From Hymenopellis radicata (Eukaryota; Basidiomycota; Agaricomycetes; Agaricales; Physalacriaceae), in contig JADNRX010000287.1 of the NCBI GenBank assembly GCA_015501595.1, positions 1 to 64,000 on the forward strand: a DNA stretch of 64,000 bases, read 5' to 3'. The notes beneath the pieces are model-generated. The model was not told the DNA's origin. It was given only the letters and a program-made list of their open reading frames with translations, and made no database searches. Shown piece by piece: positions 21,054 through 30,844 of this stretch; the first letter of the stretch is position 1, and each line of letters starts with the position of its first letter. The translations under genes and the position numbers were made by a program.

Positions 21054-22712
21054 TCACAGATGTTCAAGGCAAGGACAATGAAGATGCCTCCTTGAGAAAT
21101 CCATTGCCCAGTCCATTTCCGGATCCTCCACGGATACGGTGAGCTTCAAACCCAGTGTACAATAAAGTTCCAAATATTCCGCCACTAACGCTGCTTCGTT
21201 TCTCTTCAGTGCCTTCTTTCGATTTCCCGTCGCCAACCAACACAGTTGTATGCTCGCAAACGGATACACCTCCCAGCGAGACTCCACCATTTCGACGAAT
21301 ATGTCAGGATCGAAATCCAGTTGACCACTGATGGACAGGGTGCGCAGGTGTGGCCCCAGTATCGAGGCAAGTGGGGAGCCCGGTATCACGGCCAGTGATC
21401 CGATTACCTTGTTTGTCAGACCGCCACAGTTCTTAAGGTCTATCTCAGAGAGAGTCGGCGCAGCCTGCAAGATGGAGACAAGACTGTCCGATGCTAAGAC
21501 TTCGTCTTCGATACAAAGCGATACCAGTGGTGGCTTGCATTGATGAATGAAACGCGAACACGCTTTGGGGATGTCGCCAGGTGCCAATTTCTTGCGTGTA
21601 GTAGACGGGGGCGGGCAGACTTTGATGGCTAGGTGAGAAAGGAGGGGGGCAGAGATATGATCTAGGAAGGAGCTAATGAGGGTGTCGACGGCTTGTACTG
21701 ACAGTGCTGTCAGTTGCGAGTAAGCTACGCGCTCCACGTTCTGCAAAGGTCCTCGTGCACCCGGCGACTGTAAGCAGACATGGCATTCTCGTAGCTGACT
21801 CGTCTTCTGGATAGAGGTGACGATGTCATGCATATTTGGGCAATTGCTCCATCGAAGATCGGCGTGGAATGTCCGGACGCGCTCGATGTTTTTCCATGGC
21901 AAGACAAACCACTCTAGGATGTTGGGGACTTCCACGATGCTGATAGCATTAAGCTGAGAACATGCCTCGAATGCGACAATTTTTTGGGTGGCGGTGGGCG
22001 TGGATGTGCCAGTCCCGACGTCGCGTAGACGTCTGATGGATAGCGATCTCAAAGATGATAGGCGGCCGCGTAATGGATTGAGGATCGAAATGAAGTGCAG
22101 AGGCATATGAAGAATAAGTTCGCGGATCCGCGATATGAATGGTCGGAGGAGGAGGAGGATCGAGGAAGGGATTTTCACGCCTGGATTCCTCGGCGAGCGA
22201 CACAGACAGACAGCGAGTGGCGCTGAACCTGCCCGCCGGAGCTGCTCTGCGAGACGGAGCACAGGTTTCTTCTCGATGGATGAATAGTCCTTTTTGCCGA
22301 AGACGACCGTTATTTGGGATAACAGCTGGGGATAGCTGAGGACTTGCTGTCGCCACTTTTTGCATACAAGCTCCAATGTCCACAGTGTATTGTGTGGTTT
22401 GGACATGGACCATGGGCGGAAAGGGTATTCGACAGTGAAAGAGAAGATGTGGCAGAGAACCTCTGGAGGGATTCGGCGAATGGGGGAGAGGAGTTTCTTG
22501 TGTGAGTCCAGGGCACTGGTCAATAGATCGGCGCTCTCTTTGATTTCTGGGAGGAGCATGTCGATGTGTGTCTTCTGCTCCGAGTTCAGAGTGCGCAGCA
22601 AGTTGATGTTGCTGGTGAGGTCGGACGCCACGCCGAGTTGGGCATCTAGGTCCAGAATTGCAGCGCGTATGGTGGCCTCCTCGGCTGGAGAGGGAAAATC
22701 ATTCGTAGTCAA
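21054..22712 (-). CDS. F-box protein with N-terminal coiled coil
   Basis: A single 552-codon frame. Residues about 10-75 are a heptad-rich coiled coil; the F-box follows (SPIRRIPPEVLCHIFSF, then LELVCKKWRQQVL). The remainder is LRR-like (RELILHMPLHF, LSSLRSLSIRRL, LSEIDLKNCGGL, LRTLSISGQL). This is the common agaricomycete layout for substrate receptors of SCF ubiquitin ligases. The frame begins with TTG; the first in-frame ATG is at codon 52. An acceptor-like TTTCTCAG lies immediately upstream, so a first exon with the true start probably exists between 22720 and 23220. Confidence 0.8.
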   Translation of the reverse strand: MTTNDFPSPAEEATIRAAILDLDAQLGVASDLTSNINLLRTLNSEQKTHIDMLLPEIKESADLLTSALDSHKKLLSPIRRIPPEVLCHIFSFTVEYPFRPWSMSKPHNTLWTLELVCKKWRQQVLSYPQLLSQITVVFGKKDYSSIEKKPVLRLAEQLRRAGSAPLAVCLCRSPRNPGVKIPSSILLLLRPFISRIRELILHMPLHFISILNPLRGRLSSLRSLSIRRLRDVGTGTSTPTATQKIVAFEACSQLNAISIVEVPNILEWFVLPWKNIERVRTFHADLRWSNCPNMHDIVTSIQKTSQLRECHVCLQSPGARGPLQNVERVAYSQLTALSVQAVDTLISSFLDHISAPLLSHLAIKVCPPPSTTRKKLAPGDIPKACSRFIHQCKPPLVSLCIEDEVLASDSLVSILQAAPTLSEIDLKNCGGLTNKVIGSLAVIPGSPLASILGPHLRTLSISGQLDFDPDIFVEMVESRWEVYPFASIQLCWLATGNRKKALKRNEAALVAEYLELYCTLGLKLTVSVEDPEMDWAMDFSRRHLHCPCLEHL

Positions 22713-23657
22713 GAGCCTGAGAAAGGCAGGTGTTGTCGATAGGACGGTTGTTGAATTAGGGACATTGAAGCTGGGAATGTTGTGATTCGCGCAAGAACAT
22801 TCCGCGCCGGTGCAGACTGTCCAGAAGGCACTTTGTGGGGATGCTGAAAGTAAGTAGTAGAATTGTCAGATGGCCGGCTAGTGCAGTCGTGATAGAATGT
22901 CATCACATACCAGTCATGTGTCGAGACAGAAGTTTGGGCAGGTCTTGATATTGATTGTTCTCTCGCTCTGTTATATGTAGACAGAACGGCCCGGCCGCGG
23001 TGCTGCGCAATAATTGGCCGTGATATTAGGGTTAAGCTTTGGTCTAGAAAAATGCGTTCGTTGCCACTGGTCGGCGCGGGAGAGTTTAAGTGTGGCGTTG
23101 AAATTGTTGTCGCAGTCGAATGTTGTACTTCCGGATCTGGGATAACATTGTTCAAACCTACATATTTCGCAATCGAGGAGCGCGCGATTGCATTCACTCC
23201 GTCTTCCAACAACATCCAACCCCTTCGCCGGCTTCCATTACCTCGGAACCTCTTCTTCTATCTATCAATGACGTTGAGATCCTGACCATTTGGGAACCGT
23301 TATCCCATCTTAGGCTTCCTATGGAGGGTAGCATTGTAACAAGTGTGTTGAAAATCACGCGTCAGCGCCTTCAGAATCGCCTAGTAGAGGCAGAGCCCGC
23401 GTGATGAGAATTGAGGAGGGTAAAATATTAGTTAATGTCGGGGCCAGGGAAGGAGATGCAAGATGACTGAAGCAGGATTCCAGCTACAAATGAAGAGGGT
23501 CCAAGCAAGGTCCAAGTGATGGGAGGAACAGAGACCCAGATGCCGAAATGCCGTGAACGCTTCCCTATTGTACGACCACGTGCTCAGGGTGATCGTCAAT
23601 GTGACTGTCATCTCTCTTTCTCTCAACCAGTTGAACCACAACAATTGCGCACACATA
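22713..23657. other. No confidently placed gene
   Basis: It should include the first exon or promoter of the F-box gene. A minus-strand frame from ATG at 23215 (168 codons) is Ser/Thr/Pro-rich without domains and is not convincing. Confidence 0.4.
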
Positions 23658-24536
23658 ATGGCGTTCCAGATGATCCAACTTGCTCCACCCGCCCACTTTT
23701 CCGGCCTTCCCTTCCCGGCGTTGGCCAATCCCGCCAATCCACCCACCCAGCAAGATGTCTTCGATGGAATGCGGTACAGCCGCGACATCTCCGTTGAGAA
23801 CGGTCCACCTTTTACTGTCTTTAAAATGCCGTGCTGAATACCCATGTAGCACTTAACCCCGCCGTGGCGCCCATGTCAATCGTTGTGGAAGCCAAACGCT
23901 ACGAACACGCTGTCGTCGCCGCCTACGACTTAGCCCAAATCCCAGTGCCCGCCCCTCTGCCCGCGGGCGCAGCCCCTCCTCGTGCGAGAATCCATATGTA
24001 TCTTTTCTCCCTACCTAATATTCCCCCCAGCACTTGTTCCCTTGGGCGGGCAAGCTCTCGCGGCCTTGTTGGCAGGCCAAGCCCAGATGACCGCGACACT
24101 TGCCCAGATCCAGGGCACCTTGGCTTCCATACAAGCGACATTGGGCTCACTCAGTCGAATGTCTACAATCGTGTGTTTGCCTGTATTCTTGTGAACCGTT
24201 GCTAAATGTTTTCCAGGAATTTAATAGGCTCCGCGGAGGAGGTAACTTCGCTGTAGTCCCTTTCCTTGACGACACTCTTCCTACGGTTGCCGTAAGTATT
24301 CCCCCAACATATGCATTCTCTTCTCATGCTTTGATCAGATTCCTGCTGGAGGTGCTCTGCCACCACGCGCCGCCCTCCCCCACATCACCGATATTGCTGT
24401 CCTTCGAGGAATGGGTGGTGCCGATCTGTCTGCCTATATGAGAGGCTATTATGGAGCTGCCACTGTCATCCCCAATGCACTCGATGCCAGACGTGTCCGC
24501 ATTGCTGATGCTATTGGGTGCACAACCGTGCCCTAA
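23658..24536 (+). CDS. Mug135-like protein
   Basis: Begins MAFQMIQLAPPAHFSGLPF. A later exon carries VVEAKRYEHAVVAAYDLAQ, then an Ala/Gln-rich helical stretch (ALAALLAGQAQMTATLAQIQ). The C-terminal signature EFNRLRGGGNFAVVPF, then LPHITDIAVLRGM and LSAYMRGYYG matches the Mug135-like C-terminal domain common in agaricomycetes; its function is unknown, with the name from a fission-yeast meiotic gene. The junction near 23827 lacks one base relative to a continuous KMPVLNTHV frame, and the short intron near 23998-24030 is uncertain, so the middle of the model is provisional. Confidence 0.65.
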
Positions 24537-24756
24537 GGAAGGGCTTTGAACATGTATATTTTGTAATCTCAAGCAACTTTATTAGAGAGAAATGAATAAC
24601 TATTTGTACTGACATGAATGTTCTGTTTGAAGATTGGCCCCTTCTGCCATCTGCGTGATGGCAGTGGGACCCTCTGTGTGAGTGACACATTAATTCATCT
24701 ACGAGAGGGCAGAGCTAGATACATGTCGGTATATACCATTGACCTTCATTCGTTCG
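24537..24756. other. 3' flank of the Mug135-like gene
   Basis: No gene seen. An imperfect inverted pair around TGCCATCTGCGTGATGGCA at 24644-24662 could form a small hairpin. Confidence 0.5.
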
Positions 24757-24880
24757 ACACCGTTTATTGAACCTTCAGCCTGACTTCTTCTCGTACAGCT
24801 CCTGGAATTGAGATCACTCTTTCGAAGGGTAACACGCACTGGCGTGAGGACCACTGATTCCGGCGGGTTGGTCCGTCATG
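24757..24880. repeat. Duplicated spacer block, copy 2
   Basis: Inverted copy of 6015-6175: TTCGACACCGTTTATTGAAC, AGATCACTCTTTCGAAGGGT and GATTCCGGCGGGTTGG all match the reverse complement of the earlier block. Here it lies upstream of an F-box/TM gene rather than downstream. Confidence 0.8.
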
Positions 24881-24982
24881 CCGTCATCTCCACCCTTGTT
24901 CTCAACCATCATCAGCAGCCTCTGGACAGTGGACGGTAAGGAGCTGACAAGACGATGTATCACTACTAATCCCTCAATACAG

Positions 24983-26145
24983 ATGCCCGTGCCTCAGATA
25001 CCTCCAGAACTCCTTCAAGGAATTCTCCAGACCATCTGGGACGACAAATTACTCGCATGGCAACGAATACATTTCATGAAATCGTGTCCACTCGTAAATC
25101 GCGAATGGCGCGCCGTGTACGACATGCTCGCATCGAGGGATATCTACATTCCCAGCATGCAGTACCTGCATTACCTGCTCCGCATCATTGACATGGGCCG
25201 ATCGCACATTCACGTCCCCAGCCACTTTGCTTCCAGGACGCGCCGCGTCATTGTCCAGACCGTCGAACCGGACGACGACCATTACTATGTTTTCCGTCCG
25301 ACAGACTAAAAACAAGACCACGACGCGACGATCGTCACCCACAGCAAGATCATTTCCCAACTCGCACACTGTTCCTTCACCGGCCTGCATCTCTGTTTTC
25401 CAGCGGCCACGCATATCATATTTGCGGCCATTAATACACTGGAAGGTGGTCCATACATCACACTCCGCGTTCAATTAGATGATCGCTCGGCTGTGCATGC
25501 GCAGTGGCGCCTCCCATTCTACCACAAGAGAATTGGGACAAGAAATACCGTCGTCACCTGGCTCACGCTGTCGCCAAGGCAGTTGAGAAACACATGCGTA
25601 TCGACGAATACGGTCGTCTGCCCCATCTGGACTCTGTCTACGGATGCTCAGGCTGGAAGGTGACCGCATCTTGGCGTTGGATGGATCATGGGAACCGAAG
25701 CCGTCCCCGGTTACTACTGGATTGAGGATTTGGATTTGTACTTCAGACGGGCGGTAGATGGATACATTCTGTGAGTGCTTCATTGCGGAAAGGTCTTCCC
25801 GTACTTAATACTTGCGGAGTCATTTTCGCCCGCTGGTTTTATAACAGGATTGCTCAATTTAAGCATCATCTTGCGCACTGGCACCCAGGGCTTCCTGACA
25901 CGGCGAAAAATTTTGACATCAAGCAGGATATCCAACCGTTCTACGGTCGACGCTTTGAAGATGTCGTTCTCGCCGCGTTGGCGAATGCATTCATCATGTA
26001 TCATTTCCCGTTGGCCTCCTTCGCGTACACTGGGCTCATCGTTTGCTTCTATTCAAGGCATTCATTTCTTGTTTGTGTCTCGATGATGAGTATTATTCTA
26101 TGTTTCGTCATTACCAGTTTTCTGTTGATTACTCCTCCATGGTGA
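24983..26145 (+). pseudogene. F-box/TM protein, copy B (broken)
   Basis: Starts MPVPQIPPELLQGILQ directly after the same 5' UTR intron (GGTAAGG...ACAG) seen before copy C, and follows C closely. Lesions relative to C: an in-frame TAA after VFRPTD at about 25309, a 13-bp deletion near 25512 (a GTTGATCTGGGAT segment is missing), and loss of the C-terminus after ITSFLLIT where a dispersed repeat begins at about 26135. The membrane-helix region (ASFAYTGLIVCFYSRHS) survives in an open frame. With a stop, a frameshifting deletion and a 3' truncation it is very unlikely to make the full protein. Confidence 0.85.
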
Positions 26146-26273
26146 GGTCTAAAAAATTTTTAACACCTCCGACCTAACTGCCCGGGATGCCGGCCCGGAT
26201 TTCCGGTATCCCGATACTTTTTTCGAGCACAACTGTACAGCTGGTTTCAGCACTGTAGGTAGGTAGGTAGGTC
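26135..26273 (-). repeat. Dispersed repeat, copy 2, between two truncated genes
   Basis: Reading the minus strand it begins with CCTACCTACCTACCTAC, includes ACCGGAAATCCGGGCCGG, and ends near TTAAAAATTTTTTAGACCTC. It matches 11037-11124. Homology of F-box copy B stops at its left side and homology of the kinase/PHD gene stops at its right side (GTGGTTTTCGGA), so both genes lose their 3' ends exactly here. Confidence 0.8.
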
Positions 26274-28774
26274 CGAAAACCACCCGCACGAGTTCCACAA
26301 ACACGGTTGCCTTCCGTATGGGTGGTAGGTTCATGTACAGAATCAGCTGGCTGCATTGTTTCAGCATAGCTTCAGTGTTGACATAAACCTCTGCCAGAGC
26401 AACAGGAGCGTTGGTGCTCATATCTACAATGAAAAACGTGAGTAAAGGACATGACAAAGGCGAATTGCACTGACCCAAGACACGAACCTCAGTGTACGCG
26501 TACTTGGTACCCTTCCGGAGACAACACAGAGGACATGTGAACTTCTTCCGAGTTGTTGAATTCTGAACCTGGGGAAAGAAGACACAGCCAGCATGATACA
26601 GCTTCGCACAACCCTCACACTCAACGGTGCCAGCATAGTTGAGAATGTCAAGAGTCCAGGAACGACCGCGGCAGATGCAGCGTGTTCCATCGGACCAATC
26701 GATGTCCAAGTCCTGCACAAATTGAAACTTCGGGCGTTTTTGATTCTGCGGGAGCCGTGAAGCTAGGATACGATGTAGCTGTGCGAGATCCAGGCCAAAC
26801 GAAACGTCTGGGTTGGGTGAGACAGCAAATTGAATCTTGTAAAGTTTCCGCATGTAGTGCCGGACTTGGTGAATGAGATCCGGATGCTGGTTGACTGGCT
26901 CCGCAGTAGAGGATAAGAACTGTCCTATCGATGCAGACAGCTGATCCACGCGATGAATGATGGTCTGCAAATTCTTGTAATCGTTGGAATATATGTCCTA
27001 GTAATGTTGGGTGCGCGCTTCAGGATGCCGGGGAGAAGGCAGAAGTGCCAATTGCGCCCCTTCGGAATTTCACCGTTCCAGTGTCGATCATCGCAGAACG
27101 GACACGACCCCCCATTATTCGCACACTCCCCATGGAAGAGAGCAAAACAATAAAGGCACTGAACGGCATCCGAGACGCGATACCTGCTGGTGGCAGACGA
27201 ACAGGAAGGTTGCAGATACAAGGAAAGAATTAAGAACTCATCACCAGGTGGAATGTCATCGCTGGGTCGTGTGCACTCCAGAACGTCCTCCAACACTGCC
27301 TGGCCCTCAGGCTGACCGTGGCCCTCATTGTACCAAGGCAATTCCTTCAGCCAAGTACGATGCAGCTCAGCGAGGTCCTTCAATGATGAAATGACAGTAT
27401 GAGTGGTAGGCCGCTTTTTAGCAGTAAAAGCCAAGCACGACATCACCAGGGACCATAGCTCGTCCGAAGAAAACAATTCAGTAGACGGCCGAGGAGGTTT
27501 CCTCTTCTTACCGAGGACTTCGTTTATCAATGCTGCCTCCCTTGTGACATGCGAAAACGGCGGTTCCCCAGTATATATCTAAAACAGAGTTGTTGACGTG
27601 CACGACATTGAAACTGAATCACATACTTCGATGATTGTGCACCCAAAAGAGTATATATCCAGTGCGGTAAAATACTTGTTCTGAAACAGCGAAAAGTCCA
27701 TCATTTCGGGGGGAAGCCATCGAAGAGAGCCTCGAAGTGTCATTGCAGAGCTCCCCGGTAAATGTGATTCAGCTATAAGAGCCAGACCGAAGTCTGCCAG
27801 ACAACAAGAAAGATCGTTCTTGACGAGAATATTGGCCTGATGAGAGGTAAATCAACAGATCGAACGGTCAGACTCGGAACACGAACTCACTCCTTTGATG
27901 TCACCGTGAACAACTGGGGGATCCAAGTCGTGCAAGTACTGTATGCCTTCTGCTATTTCAAGGATCTGAGATAAATTTGGTCCTCAGTAGCGGGGGTAAG
28001 GCTCGGAGTTCACGTACAGCCTTCATGCGATCATGCTGTGGATTACTCTTTAGGAATTCCACAAGAGTTCCGTTTTCCATCCAAGGTGAAATCAGGCAGA
28101 GACGTGGAGCAAAAAGTTCATCGCTGACTCCATAGAAAGGAAGGATGCTCGGGTGACGCAGTTGCCGCCAGAGAAGAGCTTCACGGCGACAGTGCTACAT
28201 CGGTCGCTTTATCAGCCTGCTTCACCGGCTGATATGAGACGTACCTTGAACAGCTCGCTGGCATTGGGACTGCCAGCGAAGACTCTCAGGACCTTGAAGG
28301 AAACGGTGATTTGCTTCATGGAGCCTTTCCAGATGTCCTGTGAAAGAATCCGTCAGATATGGCACTTTGGCCCCAATCGAAAATAGCTAACCGAGAATCC
28401 CCCGCCACACAGTGCATGGTTCCCAAATATTTCCGCACTCTGACAGAAGAAAGACGACGGTACAACATCATAGTGTTCCCCGAGAACACGCAGACACCTC
28501 AGGCATTTCATTCGATAGCCGGACGTGTCATTCCGAGACACATCGTCCGAATCCATTTCCTGTTGTCCAAAAAATGTTAGCACGATTATCTAGATTTCAA
28601 AGAGCTTTGGTCGCGCACTGTCTGTAGGACGTCCATCACTGCTTGAGACAGTTGGCGATCGACATGAGATACAAGCGTTGTCCAAGGCGCAGGCAAGGAC
28701 ATTAATACCATCCTGCATTGTGAGGCGAGATGCTCATTATTGTTTTCCGAGCTGACGAGCTTGGACCAGTCCAT
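26149..28774 (-). CDS. Protein kinase with RING/PHD-like zinc fingers, copy 2
   Basis: A minus-strand multi-exon gene. N-terminal exons are followed by the P-loop GGGFSDIWKG (joined across an intron), the VAIK-type lysine in VSFKVLRVF, the alpha-C glutamate in REALLWRQLRHP, the catalytic loop HGDIKG, ADFGLAL, PPEMM and LDIYSFG: a complete TKL-like kinase of the mushroom type. C-terminal to it lie a Cys-His cluster (QCLYCFALFHGEC, CPFC) and a PHD finger (CIC, CEGC, YHAGC, CPLC). Introns with clear signals include a CTAAC branch point at about 28570. The last 36 or so residues (from PTYLPTVLK) are encoded by the dispersed repeat, replacing the tail seen in copy 1. Kinase residues are intact. 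The start (ATG 28774) is tentative. Confidence 0.7.
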
Positions 28775-28912
28775 GCACCACCAATGAAAGGAAGATGACT
28801 CCAAGAGACCCAACAGGTGGCGGCGGCAGCAGTGGATGTGGTGGTAGAGTATGAGTTGGGGCTAACACTCCTGTAACTTTATAGTTTCAGTCGTGTTTCC
28901 GCGCCGGCGTGT

Positions 28913-28973
28913 ATGTGGTGACGGCAGCGAGACCTGTGCATAGATGTGGTGACAGCAGCGAGACCTGTGCAGG
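28913..28973. repeat. 31-bp tandem duplication
   Basis: Two adjacent units start ATGTGGTGACGGCAGCGAGA and ATGTGGTGACAGCAGCGAGA. They differ at one internal base, with slight divergence at the end of the second unit. Confidence 0.85.
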
Positions 28974-28979
28974 CCCACA

Positions 28980-29274
28980 TCATTGACTCGGATCCAACAT
29001 TTCGTAAACATCAGAGCAGAAGCTGTCGAAGACCTCACGATGCTCTACAGGTTGAGCTACCCACACGCAAGCAAAGCTGTCAGCCAACCTCATCGTGAGG
29101 AAATTCGTCAAAGTTAACCAATAAAGGAAAAACAGGGAGTAAATTGGCCTCATACATCGCGTCTGCCAGTTCAGATGTGGTCGCTGAGCGCGGAATTCGG
29201 AAGGAGACAGGCCGAAATGCTTTTGATTGATCTGATATATCGTGAATGCGGTACATCTCATCATAAAGCGACAC
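28980..29274 (-). pseudogene. Possible broken hypothetical gene
   Basis: Two overlapping minus frames form a plausible protein only if a frame change is allowed: SLYDEMYRIHDISDQSKAF ... FPLLVNFDEFPHDE in one, then LADSFACVWVAQPVEHREVF ... VYEMLDPSQ in the other. The first frame lacks an ATG. It may be a small exon pair or a frameshifted remnant. No family recognised. Confidence 0.25.
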
Positions 29275-29528
29275 TGCCTCTGTTAAACTGAAAAATCAAA
29301 AGGATGCTAGGTGGACGTTCGGGAAGAGAGAGGCCGCAATTTGCCGAAACATGCAAATCACGTCGCGTCATCGCACGGTACCTGTCTTTGTACCACCATG
29401 GTCTTTGCTACGACCTCAAAGAGGGCGCGACAGAATGCGACAATGGGCGCGCAGGCAGGATATATTGACGACGACAACGCGGTTCTGGTGTTTTACATTG
29501 GTGCGATTTCAACAATACACTGTCATCC

Positions 29529-30391
29529 TCATTTCCTGACGGCGTACATGAAGCCGTCGTATCCCTTCTCTCCGACGGTCCCGAGCACTGTAGCGTCGAC
29601 ATCGCTATCATTCTGGATGGCTCGAGCATGCGACGAATCCCTCCCAACATCGAATTATCTTGTTCAGGTTTGGCGACGTCGCCGTTGCGCACAACGTTGT
29701 CGACGATCTGGAGTGCCGTCAGCGAGTAGAAGAGGCGGAAACTGAACGGCCGTACGATGACCCCACCACTCCTAACTATCCTCTTTGCCTCACGGAAATA
29801 CTCTAGGTTTGACTCTTTGTCGGCGTCGATGAACGCTAGGTCGAATTTGGGGGAAGACGGGAGCTCCTTCATGGTCCTTTCGGCTGGACCAACGACGACC
29901 TTGACTCTGGAAGCAAGCCTGCATTAGCCAGGTTTTCTTCTGCAATCTATGGCTGTCAGACTCGCCATGTCTTCAAGGATACACACATACTCTTGCACAC
30001 TTGTCGGACAACTCCAATGTCACCATCTCCCCATCTTCCGGGAGAGCACGGGCCAACCAGATCGCCAAGTACCTGCGAGAGCTCTATTTACCAACCACGT
30101 TGTACGGTCGACAACGTACCCTCCCAGTGTCCCCACCTCGACCACCCTTCTCGCTCCAATAGACTTCACGAGCAGATGCAAGAATTTGCCTTGCGCGGTG
30201 CTTACCGCTATATTTGGTAGATCGTTTTCTGCGGTCGACAGCACGACAGCGTCCAGTGTGGCATCTGCAGGCGTGAGTAATTCACTGAAGTATTTATCGG
30301 AATGCTTCCAGGCTGCGTAAGAGGTAGCCGGACGCGTGCTGTAGGGAACACCGATCATTCTCGCGTTGAATGGTGGGCTATTTCGCTTCAT
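29529..30391 (-). pseudogene. O-methyltransferase, copy 1 (frameshifted)
   Basis: From an ATG at 30391 the gene follows copy 2 (33841-34714): RPATSYAAWKHSDKYF, VSTAQGKFLHLLVKSIG, the SAM motif VVEVGTLGG, then across an intron YLAIWLARALPEDGEM. Later exons carry KFDLAFIDADKES and REAKRIVRSGGVIV. Two single-base deletions relative to copy 2 break the frame: one in ANAGL..KVVVGP near 29905, and one after GIRRMLE near 29600. Removing the frame errors would give the normal ending EKGYDGFMYAVRK. It appears to be a young pseudogene of the class I, caffeoyl-CoA-type family, unless the deletions are consensus errors. Confidence 0.75.
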
Positions 30392-30844
30392 GCTTTATTC
30401 ATATTGCTCACCCGTCAACAGTCTCAGCAATGCTTACTTGGTGCATTCTCGCCGCAGTTAATATACCTAGGCGATGCTTCATGGCAAAGTTAAAATGCAG
30501 CTCCCCCGGGACTGTATTTGTGGACCCCTCGATAAAGCGCTAAGCAACTCATCTTAAACGTATGTGAGTTAAATGTTACCTTGCCTTCCTTCCGGGGGTC
30601 GTTGTGTCAATCGCGCCGGGGAAGCAATATCCGAGTCCATGTGAGTGATTGGTACCGGCCTTGCCGTCATACCGTTAATAACTGAAGTCAGTAGTTCTGA
30701 CGTGTTTATTCGCATGGGTGTTGGCGTGGTTGTCCACGTCACGCGATGTTTACGGTATACACTGGTGGGCCTATGACATGCGTGCCAGCGAGGCATCGAT
30801 GCCGTGTTCGTGCACAGCTTGATCGCATCTTGTCTTCCACCCTC
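30392..30844. other. Intergenic between divergent genes
   Basis: Upstream of both the O-methyltransferase copy 1 and the unrecognised-family copy 2. A GTATATTAA on the minus strand near 30455-30466 is a possible TATA box for the former. Confidence 0.4.

Noticed and set aside
22709..23215. 168-codon minus-strand frame upstream of the F-box gene
   Set aside because: Ser/Thr-rich with no domain. It overlaps the expected first exon or promoter of the F-box gene, and no splice signals support it.
24644..24662. Small inverted pair TGCCATC...GATGGCA as a terminator
   Set aside because: Eukaryotic context; intrinsic terminators are not expected, and the stem is only 7 bp.
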